Shown here piece after piece: positions 23,306 to 34,787 of a stretch of DNA of 64,000 nucleotides. The notes under the pieces are model-generated. The model searched no databases. It saw nothing but the letters and a program-made list of their open reading frames with translations, and was not told where the DNA came from. This DNA comes from Phellopilus nigrolimitatus (lineage: Eukaryota > Basidiomycota > Agaricomycetes > Hymenochaetales > Hymenochaetaceae), in contig JAJOHG010000072.1 of the NCBI GenBank assembly GCA_021029095.1, positions 1 to 64,000 of the forward strand, read 5' to 3'. Positions within the stretch are counted from its first letter, which is position 1; every line of letters begins with the position of its first letter. A program made the position numbers and the translations under genes.

Positions 23306-23639
23306 TAGTCTAAGCGAGTCGCCGTCCAGCCTTGCAATGCTGACAGCGTCAGCCTCCCTGGCCTTCGCGTACGCCTCAGGGCAGCGCAAGACTCCTTTTG
23401 TCGTTTTGGACTTTCCACAACTTGCTTCATCGGTATGGCACGTGCGATTCTCCCCTCAACGTGTGTTTGACAGTTATCTCATTCGCCGTACATCTCTGAC
23501 GTCGCCTTGCGTTGTTGGGAAAAAATGAGAGTATATACTTCATTTGTCGTGTGTCCCGCGTATGTTCCGGGTATGAAACCCGTGTCTTGCAAATCAACAT
23601 TGATATTACTGTACCTTCATCCAGCATCTCGTTAGTGAT

Positions 23640-25650
23640 TACCATGTAGTAGTGGTTACATCCTTATAAGCAGAGCATCTACAACCTGCCGTAGATATGC
23701 GCTGGTGGCCAGTCGCGAAAACGACTCGTTCGGAGCAATCAGGCACTGTTTGAATTGAATGGGATTTGGTAACTTGGCAATCCAAGCGTGTGCAACCTCT
23801 GTTTGGAATGGAGCATCGTGCGACAAAAAGATCGGCGGAGAAATAACAGAAATATCGGAGGAGATACGTATATCGCCCATCCAACAGGACATTAATAATT
23901 CACATCTCAGGCACGCTTGTGGCTCGGCAGACGTAAAAATAGCACGGCCATCGAATGTGATCATCGCATCACACCGGAAATGATCTGCAATACCATATGC
24001 ACGTTGCGTGCCACCACACTCCATCTCCTCATGATGCAGACCAGGGCTTTGAGTCCAAAGGGGTAGAGACATTCAAATGGACGAAGCGCATACTTCGTCG
24101 GGACAAAGATAAGCTTAAGATGCATGCCAATGCGATCTTCGGGCACGCCGTGCACATGCAGTGTGCATACTGTACATATGGGGACCGGAAGCTGCGGTGA
24201 AAGTGACCGAAGCTCGGGCAGGAATAGTATCCGCGGAAATGATACCATAATCATGATAGCAAATATCAGTATTTGGTGCGCAGATATCCAGCCTCCTGGA
24301 CGTCGTGATGATCAATATAGGGATTATAAATCCAGCTGAACGCAAAGGGGGAATATCCTCGGAAAGAGTATATCATAATGATTGAAGAGACTCGCTGGCA
24401 GAGAGCATCCGGTTTTTAACTTTATCGGGTCCGCCATAAAAGATGTAGCAGTCGCGGAAGCATCTCTCTTCCGAGCTTTGGAGATCCCGAGCCTAGCTTC
24501 GTGGAGACCTTGATACCACCGAAAGTAAAAACGCACCTTACGGGGCACAGCCGTCGGGCCCGGGATGTATCGAAGCTCGTTTGCTGACCAAGTCAGCCCA
24601 GATGGGCTTAGGCTCGTAACCAGCCGCCACAGCGGCAGGGTGAGCTAAAGGCAAGCTTCGGATACCGCAATGCCTTGCTGGGGATATGTTTCAAACGTGC
24701 AAGCATGGTTGCTGTGTGGCTGAACCGTAAAGAACCTTCCCCCTTTCCCCCCTGGAGCAAGACTCACCACGTCGTCGTTTTTTCTGACATTGTTGGGAAA
24801 TAAACAGAAGGTTAGGTCGTGACGAACCGCCACAGTCGGTAGTATACAGCGGAGTATCATGATGGACTTGAGTGGGGGGACTGATGAACGAACGGCAGGA
24901 ACAAAATCCAGTAGCATCCACTCTGTCCTGCGGAGTTAGGATGGCGAGAACCAAAAATACAGTCACGCATGCTGATCGAGAAGGAGGCGCTGAGTTCATC
25001 TGCCGCGCGCAGGGGTCCTATTAACACGCTTGTATAAATGAGATGGACTCCGCTGTCAAAGTTAATCAGACTACAAGACTTCCTCCTATTGACGAATACC
25101 TAGGATGTATGTGACATGCTCCGCAGGAGCGGCACAGGAGAACCCGATTGTTCGTGGCCCAGGAGCACGCAACGCGTATGCCAGCCGCTTGTCTGCTCAG
25201 TGGACACTTGAGTTCCGCGTCTTGGGGGGAACCAGTTTAAGTTCAGTCTGAGAGTGAGCTGCAGTTCATTAAATCGGCTGGTTATTGGCGACGAAGGCCA
25301 TCCGTATACTCGAATTCCGTTTCATCTAGATATACGGAAAAGACCAATGTCCGAGTCATTGCATGTATCGAGCCAAAATACTTCAACCGCGAAAGCTCCT
25401 TGGAGACGCGCAATGCCAAAAAAGGCGAAGAGCTGAGTATTGACGGTTACGGTATTGACGATAGCGTGTGCTGAGGGACGGGGAAGAAATCTGAACGTAG
25501 CTGCGAAATATAGACTGCTTAGGTACTCGATTGTCGCGTACGAGTGCCAGTGCAGTGCAGTATCGTTAAACCAAGCATCGAGTCCCGACAAGATTAGAAC
25601 ACGAATAAGCTTCGAGTTGTACTGGGGGAAGGGTATAGGGTTGCTCACTC
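23640..25650 (-). other. Possible decayed protein-coding gene, unidentified
   Basis: The minus strand holds several short, protein-like ORFs that could be exons of one gene: 25648-25322 (starting MSNPIPFPQYNSKLIRVL), about 24548-24330 (with RFYFRWYQGLHEARLGISKA), 24254-23961 (with LPVPICTVCTLHVHGV) and about 23990-23660 (ending AYLRQVVDALLIRM). The style resembles mushroom F-box/LRR proteins, but no motif is decisive and a continuous frame could not be built. Confidence 0.25.
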
Positions 25651-27058
25651 AGGAGAATCAGCTCACCGAGTCAATGAAGGCCACTGCGTGTGCGTGCTCG
25701 AGATAGCCCATGCATCTGAGGCTGGACGCGCGGCACACGCTTCATTCACGCATAAACGGATTTCCCCAGAATCCGAGAAGGGTCCAGACCAATTCATCAG
25801 CGCGAATTTCAAATGCTCGGGGAGGTTAGGAGGTTCGGAAGCGTGCGTGCGAGTTGCGGGGCGCGCCTAACCTCCCGGCTAGCTGTCTGGGTTGAGAAGG
25901 ATATTTAGCATTAGCGAAGAATGATGGAGGGTGATTGCGGATGCTATGCGCACACATCGTCTGACAATTTCGGGAGGTCTGGAGACATAAAAGGCCTACG
26001 AAGTAAGATGATTTTTGAGCACAGGTGTTGTACTCAGAGTTTATTGCCACGGCGACGGGAAAATAATGCCGTCAGTGGGAGAAAAAGAACTTTCGAGAAC
26101 ACAAAAAGGAAAAAAGTGGTACGGTGCATTGCGTTTGCCTCCGAACTCGGAGAGACCTGCAAGTGCAAGTATGCTTGGCAGCGCGGGGTATGCGAGTGCT
26201 TTAGTCCCGAGAAGTACGCTTGAGAACGCTTGAGGTCGATTGAGGTCAACAGCCGGCTTCTTTTATGCTTGCGAGAGGAAGCAAATTTATTTCATTCAAA
26301 ACGTGATCCGAACGGCGAAGAAAGATGTTGACGCATGTTGAAGGCGACGCCCTCCGATAATATCGCATGCAGCGTGGGGGAGATTCCGGGACATCTATCG
26401 GGTGGGGTGACTCATCAGTTCTTCTCTCGTTGAGCATGAGGATATAAAGTTGAACTTGAAGTACGAAATTTATAGAAGCATTTTCCGTAATAAAGTTGCA
26501 GAGAGAGCAGCCGCAAAGTCAGAGGGCAGAAAGGGCGCGGGTGGCGGGGTTAGGAGCGTTCGTTTAGGAAACGCGGCGCGAATCATACATTGATGCGGCT
26601 GATCTAGACCAGAATATGATACCCTAATGTTACGATCTCAGGCTTTGCACTGTTCACCAACCCCAGCTCGCTGCGTCTAACATCTTACATATCTCGTCGA
26701 CACGAACGATAACAGAGTGAATAAGGAACAGACATATCAAGAAAGAAAAGAAAAGCACACATTTTATTTTTAGCATGATGAAGAAGAAGAAATAGACGAG
26801 CGTCGGCAGAAAATACTAGGTTCGGCAGTAAGCGTGGGACTGTATGTGTCCGTATAAGGGAAACCATGCATCGTCTTATCCTTTATTCCTTACTCCTCCC
26901 CTTTTCTCCTTCTCAACCCTCTCGACACCTCATCTCCCCGTCGTTTATAATAACCAGTCCTTTTTCTTCTCCCCATTTCATATCTCTTTCCCCCCACTCG
27001 ACTGCTGTTCATTTGACGACTTCTCTCCTCGTAATCTCTTCCTCTTTCCTTCGAAGCC
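25651..27058. other. Intergenic; CT-rich leader of the oxidase gene
   Basis: No gene is supported. From about 26868 to 27058 the sequence is pyrimidine-rich (runs of CTTCTCC, TTTCCTTC), typical of the region just upstream of highly expressed filamentous fungal genes. It ends at the ATG at 27059. Confidence 0.45.
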
Positions 27059-29437
27059 ATGATCTCTCGGCAGTCATGGCTCGCCGCCTGGCTGCTCGCG
27101 CCCCTCCTGCCCCTGCTGCCCGCCCTCGCCCAGACGCCCGGCTCTATCGTTGACGGCGGTGATACTCAGATCTCTGCAATGATGGTCTGTGTTCTATTTA
27201 ATATCAATGTCGTTTTGACTTCGGCTGACAGTAAGTTCAGATGTTCGTCGGTAACGACAAAAAGGTCTACATGCTCGACAAGTCCGAAGGCAACGCCGCG
27301 CAAATCAATGGGCACCCCGCCTGGGGCTCTGTCTGGGACTTCGAGACTCGTACCTCGGAAGTCATCGACGTCGTTACCAATGTCTTCTGCGCTTCCGGCA
27401 TGCATCTCCCCAACGGTTCCTTCATCACCCTCGGCGGCAACGCCGCGATCGGCCCCACCGGCGCCCTGGGCAGCGTTAACAACGGCTACGAAGGCACATT
27501 CGACGCGACATACCAGGATTATGACGGCCGCAAAGCCATTCGCGTTATTAAACCCTGCACAGGCAACGTTTCTTCTTGGGATACTAGCTGCCAATGGTTC
27601 GACAATCCCGCCGAGCTTGCAATGCAGAAGAATCGTTGGTACTCCGCAGCCGAACCCCTCGGTGACGGCTCCGTCGCAATCATCGGTGGTTTCGTGAACG
27701 GCGGCTACATCAATCGTAACTACCCGAACACTGATCCTGCCACCGAGGGTGGTGCCGCAGAGCCGACGTACGAGATCTACCCCTCCAAGGGCACTGCCGC
27801 AGTCATGCAGTTCATGGTAGACACCTCTGGCCTCAATGCGTACGCGCACACCTTCCTCATGGCCTCCGGAAAGATGCTCGTCCAGGCTAACGTGTCCACG
27901 AGTGCGTACTTTTTGTGCTTAATGTGTAAAATAATATTCACACATTTCTTCCTTTTTTTTAGTGCTCTGGGATCCTCTGACCAACCAAGAGACCAGGCTG
28001 CAGAACATGCCCGGCAATTTCGTTCGGGTCTACCCGGCCTCGGGTGCGACTGCAATGCTCCCGCTGACGCCACAAAACAACTACTCGCAAACCGTCATCT
28101 TCTGCGGTGGTAATGACATGCCCGACTCGGCGTGGGGTGACTATTCCTTCCCGGCGATTAACACTTGGGACTACCCCGCGACGAAGGATTGCCAGCGTCT
28201 CACTCCTGAGCCTGTCGATGGCAGCACTCCGGCCTATGAACAGGATGACGACATGCTTGATGCCCGATCCATGGGTCAATTCATTGCGTTGCCCGACGGC
28301 ACTCTCTTGGTTGTGAACGGTGGTCGTAACGGCACTGCTGGCTACGCACAGGCAACGGGCCAGACCCCCAACTTCAGCGGCATGGCGTACGGCGAATCCC
28401 TCTGCGCCGACCCCGCCTTCACCCCAGCCATCTACAACCCGAACGCCGCCAAAGGCTCCCGCTGGTCAGACGCTGGTCTCCAGGCATCGACCATTGCGCG
28501 TCTTTACCACTCCTCCGCAATCCTGCTTCCTGACGCCTCCGTCCTGATCGCCGGCTCGAACCCGAACGTCGATGTCAACACAAGCACGATCTTCCCAACG
28601 ACCTACAAAGCAGAGATATTCTACCCGCCATACTTCGGCTCGACGCGCCCCGTCCCCACCGGTGTGCCGACCACGCTCACCTACGGTGGTAGCTACTTCA
28701 ATGTGACTATCCCGGCCTCATCGTACAGTGGCTCTGCCAACGACGCTGCGGCGAACACGACCGTCTGGGTGATGCGCCAGGGCTTCACGACGCACGCGAT
28801 GAACATGGGCCAGCGCGCGATGGCGCTTAACTCGACATACACTGTTAACCAAGATGGCAGCTTCGTCCTGCACGTCTCGCAGCCGCCGCCGAACCCGAAT
28901 CTTCTCCAGCCCGGTCCCGTTTTCATCCACGTCACCGTCAAGGGCATTCCGTCTAATGGCACATACGCGATCGTCGGAAGCGGCGATTTCGGCACGCAGC
29001 CGACGCAGGGCGTACAGGCCCTCCCGAATCCTGTCCGCCTCGACAGCGCTTCTGGCTCCGCAGGCTCCAACCAAAGCTCGTCTGGTTCTGGTTCGACCTC
29101 CAGCACGAGCCACACCGGCGCAATTATTGGGGGCATCGTTGGCGCGGTTGTCGTCATCGGCGCGATCGGCGCGATCATCGGTATCTGCATGAAGAGCCGT
29201 AAGCGTAACGATGCGCAGACCGCGCGTAATGTGGGTGGTTATGGCGGAGGTGCACCTGGTATGATGCGCGAGCGTGATTCGGATGCGACAATGATGCCGC
29301 TGCAAGACAGTAACTGGGCTGCAAGCAGCGCAGACTTGCGTGCGCCGAGTCCGTACAAGGACTATGGTGGACGTGCGACGCCTAGCGGCGAGTTCGACCC
29401 GTACACTCATCAACCAATGGGCCGACCAGGATATTAG
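27059..29437 (+). CDS. Copper radical oxidase (glyoxal-oxidase-like, AA5_1) with C-terminal membrane anchor
   Basis: Three exons (27059-27184, 27241-27901, 27963-29437) give 753 codons. A signal peptide ends near residue 25 (PALAQ). The radical-cofactor residues are recognisable: Cys92 in NVFCASGMHLPNG and Tyr176 in NRWYSAAEPLGDG, with copper ligands Tyr444-His445 in RLYHSSAILLPD and His540 in GFTTHAMNMGQR. Family members oxidise small aldehydes or related substrates to acids while producing hydrogen peroxide for lignin-degrading peroxidases. After a Ser/Gly linker there is a Gly/Val/Ile-rich transmembrane helix (about 648-671) followed by KSRKR and an 80-residue cytoplasmic tail, so the enzyme is probably cell-surface tethered rather than secreted. 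The exact CRO subclass is not assigned. Confidence 0.88.
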
Positions 29438-32150
29438 ACTGCTAGAAGTCTATTGTCTGATATCGTTTCCTCCCCGCCGTGGATGTAGTGGATGGACTCT
29501 TTAGAGCGTGCTGCGCTTCAGTTGGTTTGTGTTGTTTCTAGTTGTGTCGTCGTCGCTCGCTCGCACCAGTCGCTCCCTCATTTTTTCTCTATCGCATGAA
29601 CCCAAAGATGTACCTATTGCCCATTAACGGACCAGCTAGTATGTCGAGTCTTAATCATCCGCCCTACCCTTTTCTTTTAGTTTCACGAATCCTCTTCTGT
29701 TGACGCGGGCGTCTCCTGCGGGGACGCTTGCACGGACTCTATTCTTTTCTGTCGCCTTTTCTTTCTTGTCTGGTGCTCTGCTTGCACCCGGTGCTATAGG
29801 CCTTCCGTGCATCTCCCCGTGTCGCTCGCTTAGCCCCACTGCCCCACACTCCTTTGTCTGTCTCGCGCTCTCCGAGCTACCGCCTGCCTTAGCCCACCAA
29901 TGGCTTTACCCAACCAACTCGATGAATAGCAGCGTCTTTGGGTCGAATAAACCGGAACTGGAATAGACATGATTGCTTTTTGCTCTGGGTCATGCAGCAA
30001 CGCTCCGTATGCCTGCACATCGTTCCGTCTTCCCATCGTCGACATTCTAACTTGCCTTCCCAACCCACCTACCGAACCCTTTATTTTCTCTCGGGCTTCG
30101 CCTCTCCCATCGACTCGACGTATTGCACCTGGCTTCGCTTAGCATAGTACCGTATCCTTTTTACCCCTTTTCTTATTCCGTTTTTACAACATTCTTGTTC
30201 TTTGAACAACTCGCCGATCTCTTGGGTCCTGGTTGCTCTTAGCTGTTGAGTATTGCCGTGCGCGTAAAACACCTTTTGTCATGAACGGACGATTCGCGTA
30301 TATATTTGTGGTGTGTTTGTGGATCTGGAATATTGGCATATTGGGAGTGGAAATTCAATCAATTAAAAAATGGAAAATGGAGCTTCTCCAAGGCCCCCAT
30401 GCATATCAATGGAAACGGTCAAGGTCCGAAGATGGGTATCAATGCCATCTTTGTCCCGTGCCATTCCCCAGAAAGATAAAATATGAACGTCTATATTCCA
30501 TGTACAGTACGGTGTACTACACCTCCTTTAAGACACCACCCGTCCTTTAGACACTTCGCTTTTCTTTTTCATTTCTTGATCTTTTGGCTTGAAATTTTAT
30601 TGCCGTTTTCATAATTGTTGGCGGAGTTCGAAATATCAACTTTTTTGGCCTCGAAGCTTAAAAAATATGCTGCTCACTCAATTCTTCACATTTTCCTTTT
30701 GTGCAAGCTGGTAAATAATTGTATATACTGTATCAATCATCACCTGTGACCCTACCCTTCACGCTATCTACTTAGAGGTGACTTGTGAGTTCTTACTCGC
30801 GTCTAGTTAGGTCTTATTGCACCTGATCTCCTCTACTTTCTATAATACTTGTAATAATTATAAAAAACCTGGTAATGTCAACCAAGGCCCTGAGGGGCCC
30901 TGAGGGGACCGGCTACTCGACATCGCCGCCGGCCTCGCCACCACGCGCGGATCGCCGGCGCTGCCGCACGGTGATCACGCGACTTCACGTCGCCATCAAC
31001 ACACGCCGCCGGCTTCCCTGCGCTGCCCAGTGACAACGACATAGTCGTGCTCGTCGTGCCGCACGATGAGCACGACTATCTCACTCATTTCTCCATCGTT
31101 TCCCTTCGTTTTTTTCGCATTGTACTTGTATTTTAGATTAGATTACAAACTAATAAATCGATTTTCAAATATATTACACGAAGTATGCACCGCCGCATTT
31201 CTGCTTTCGCACACAACAGCAAGCTCCGCTTTTTTGTCCGTTTTGTATTTCCAATGTATATCTATTCTGATTATAATACTACAAGAAATATGAATTTACG
31301 CTAAGCATTCCAATGGGGGGAGGGGGATTTTGCGCTCGCCGTCCCCGCCGCACGTTGTGTCTCGGTGCCCAACCGCCCGCCGCGCATTGCGTATCAGCAC
31401 TCGACCGCCCGCCGCGTGTCACGTCTTGACGATCAACCACCCGCTGTACCAGTGTACCACTGGCTACCTTCCGATATTGTTGCGAAGCAGGTACAGGATC
31501 GCGGTTGAGCACTGAGACAGATCGAGGATCGAGGACGAGCACAGAGGATCGAGGTCGAGCACTGAGACGGACTGAGGATCAAGGTCGAGTACGGACATGG
31601 ATAGAGGATCGAGCGCGATCGCGGACGCGGACGAAGGATCGAGGATCGACGCAGATGACACAGGGATGATGAGTCGAGTCGCGGAGACATCGCGGAGCAC
31701 TCTTGATCAGTTTCCTTACAGGGATCGCGCACGGACCATAGACACAAAGATCGAGTAGGTATTTAGTTGAGATAGAGGCATCTTTGTACGAGGTCCCCCC
31801 CCCCTCTGGGGAGTCCCCCCCCTTTCGCGATCTATATAGGGTCTTCCCCTTCGCGATCACGACACTGAATAGGATTGACACACACTTCTCATCTTCTCTC
31901 TTCTCGACCTCCCGTTCGCTCTTCTTGACTTCGCGATCGACACTTGATCCGTTTCTCGACACCGTCTTCAGTTCTGAACCTTACTCGACACCGTCGTCCA
32001 TCCCGAACGGTCCGCGACCACGACCTCACTGGGTCGCCGTCTCAACAGCATCGATAGAGAGGGAGCGAGTCAGCGTCGCGTCGTCCCAGTGTTGAGTCCC
32101 CCTGTCGGCTTTTCTCTCTTCTTGATCAAGGCACCGTAGATTCCCCGAAC
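29438..32150. other. Gene-poor region with low-complexity tracts
   Basis: No gene is supported. It contains AT-rich sequence, a GC-rich patch at about 30890-31080 (CCGGC/CGCC words with CCCTGAGGGG repeats), the minisatellite listed separately, and C-tracts near 31796-31823. Confidence 0.45.
31495..31660. repeat. Degenerate minisatellite of GAGGATCGAGG-type units
   Basis: Imperfect tandem copies of a unit of roughly 30 bp built on GAGGATCGAGGTCGAGCACT and ACTGAGACGGA. It produces a repetitive LDPxSxSVLDLDP reading on the minus strand that I regard as non-coding. Confidence 0.6.
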
Positions 32151-32338
32151 CCTGTGGGCTGTCTTCGACCGTCTGCGCTACTTGCCCGAAAGGGTCTCGT
32201 AAACCGCCGCCTGGCTCGCGGAGCGCTGGCGCACGGGTGCGGGCTTCATCGCGCAGCCGCGGCTTCCATTGCCGAGGGTGGACGACACGGAAAAAACGGC
32301 GTGCACCGCGGGCGCGGGCATCATCGCACAGTGCTGCA

Positions 32339-33146
32339 TCATGGACGCCGAGCGTGTGTGGTGGTACGCGCGCGAGGCCGGATGCTGGAGCGCGGCAGCT
32401 GTGGCGCTTGCACTGGACGTGCCATTCGGGCTACCGGGGAAGAACATGGGCGAGGGGCCGGGGGCGAGCACGAGCCCAGCGGTGGGCATGGTGCGCCCTG
32501 AGGAGGCCGGTGAGGACGCGCCCAAGCCAGGGTTGGATGTTGGGTGCACGGGACGGAGGTGGACGCGGAGAAGGAGAAGTAGCCGTCGGGGCTGGTCGGC
32601 GCGAAGAGGCTCTGCCTGCGCATCAGGGTGACGATGCTGCCCTTGAGCCCGCTGAGGTTGGAGCGCAGGCTGGCGACCACCTGTGCCTTTGTGGCGAGGA
32701 GGTTCTTGTGCCAGCAGAGGTCGCTGTTGAGCTTCTTGCAGATGAGGTCGCCATCGACGAGGCGCGAGCGCAGCTGCTGCTCAGTGCCCTTGGCGACTTT
32801 GGCGGCCTCTGAGTGCGCGATGTGGTTCATGAGGATGGCGCGCAACAACAGGTCCGAGAGCTGGATGGCGGTGTGTTGCTACAAAACGAAACATTTTCAG
32901 TAAGCGGGAGATAAGGCAGATAGACGGAAGTGATATGCGCACCTGCTGGTCACTGCCGTGTTTCGTCCTGTCCACGCCCAGCCATTCCAACAGCTCCTTC
33001 TGGAGGGCCTGCACCTCTCCAGTGCTGCAACGCTTGGTGGTGATTTTTGCAACCTTTTTCTCGAGCTCGACAGCGAGCCGCACAGAGCAGAAAAGCCCGA
33101 GAGAGCAGCAGAGAGTGTGGTCACGCAGGAGAGAGCGTGGCCGCAC
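32339..33146 (-). pseudogene. Coiled-coil protein gene remnant, 5' end missing
   Basis: Two exons (33146-32943 and 32878-32339) join in frame across a 64-nt GT..AG intron. The product has heptad-like helices (LAVELEKKVAKITTK, AIQLSDLLLRAILMNHIAHS, GTEQQLRSRLVDGDLICKKL) and then a Pro/Ser-rich tail. No ATG begins the open frame. The 5' side runs into the hAT-like element whose end lies at 33168, so the start may have been separated or lost. The family is not identified; a coiled-coil structural or adaptor role is only a guess. Confidence 0.4.
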
Positions 33147-33167
33147 AGCAGTGGGACAAATGAGGGC

Positions 33168-34084
33168 TAGGGCTCTGCACGGGTCGATCCTGTGGGTTGA
33201 CCCGGACCCGTTTGCACGGGTATGAGATTTTCAAAACTCAGACCCGGACCCGTGCATGACCCAGATCCGTGGGTCATGTACGACCCACGGATCTGGGTCT
33301 GGTGGGTCCGGGTCAGGATGGGTATGGCGGGTAACCTGTGGGTCACTTTACATTTTGTTTTAGGTTTAATTACAACTTTTTTTATCTCATAAGATTGAAT
33401 TTGAATCCCCACACTACATTCATGGCGGCGAAATACCAGTGATGCACCTGGTGTGTACTATTGTGCTGCGGCTACTGTGCAGAGTACGCAGCAATGAGCG
33501 CGTCCATTGCATCCTGTGAGGAGTGCAAGATGTTGTCGCTCAGGTATGGTGGCAGCAGCTGGCCGTCTAGTGACAGCTTGTGCCCAGGTTGATGTCGCTG
33601 CTGCCCATCGTCAGGCATATCAAGCGGCGAACACTGCCATTCTGTATGGACCTATGGTGGCCGAATGCCATGCCAAGGCCGCCAGGCGGGGACGGCCACT
33701 GAGCATTGAGTTTCGCATTTCCGAGCAAAGCGGAGGAAACAAAGTTGCTGAGTCAGGCGGGTGAAGGCCCATCTCACCCATCAATGTCTTACCATATATG
33801 AAACACAGTTACTTTATTTGGATAACATGAGAACAATTCAGTACAACTCAGCAAAAACTTGCTTGAAATTCCGACAATCTATATACATATGTCTCATTTA
33901 GACACGGGTCCTCGATACCCACGGGTAACCTGTGGGTCTGTAAATTCTGCAAAAATTCAGACCCAGACCCTTGACTGACCCATGGGAAACGGATCACCCA
34001 TGCACGGGTGACCCATACCCATGGGTATTCCCACGGGTCTACCCATGGTGACCTGCGGGTATACATGACCTGTGCATAGCCCTA
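33168..34084. mobile_element. hAT-type non-autonomous element, 917 bp
   Basis: The ends are TAGGGCTCTGCACGGGTC and, reverse-complemented, TAGGGCTATGCACAGGTC. Flanks are ATGAGGGC (33160-33167) and ACGAGGGC (34085-34092), an 8-bp duplication with one mismatch. Subterminal regions are packed with GACCCGGACCCG/ACCCATGGGT words, as in many hAT elements and as in the 2195-bp elements at 48709 and 51998. No transposase is present; a short internal ORF (33507-33764) is unidentified. Confidence 0.8.
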
Positions 34085-34787
34085 ACGAGGGCAGCAAGGG
34101 AGATGACAAGGAGACGACGAGGGACACGACGTGCAGACAACGTCGACGTGTCGCTATCGGAACTGATTGGCACTCCAAATCAAGTAATGATTTGCTTTGC
34201 CGAGCTACTGCCGAGCTTGTGGCTCGATGGAATGGACATAAATATATTCAATTCTGCTCGTTCGGTGCCGTATAAAAAAGCCGTAAAATTATTAAAATTT
34301 AATTTACATTATAATTCATCAAATATTGCTTTTGTGAGCTCCAGGAGTGATTGAATATCGAGTTATAAAGGAAACTACACTGGTAAGATGCTTTCACCAC
34401 CAATACATCCAAGGTCTTTGATTTTTATAAAATGATCGTGCCAAGCTAGAAAGCTCATATTTTGAACAATAGTGTAAATAAGTATTCCAGACATACTTAA
34501 AAAACTGTAAGCTGATAACTGAGCTCTTCGGCACTCAATAGTCAAAATGTGCGTGATTTCATGTCATTCTAGTGAATTCAGGTCTGAAACGGCCATTTTT
34601 TGTCTTATTTTAATTCTTCCTCAGCATTATAAGTTCTAATATTCTGGTGCATACATATTTACATATAAATAAATCATTTTCAGGTGTTATATTGGAAAGT
34701 TAGAGGAAGCGGGTGATAGAGTAGGTGTTTGAGCTGGACAATGCAAGTTTGCAACATAATTTGCACGCCGTTCATGCTCTCTGTCAC
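34085..34787. other. AT-rich intergenic sequence
   Basis: Nothing coding is recognised. Short ORFs here have no protein-like features. Confidence 0.4.

Noticed and set aside
31464..31962. Repetitive Leu-Asp-Pro protein on the minus strand
   Set aside because: Produced by the GAGGATCGAGG minisatellite; no start context, splice sites or conservation signs.
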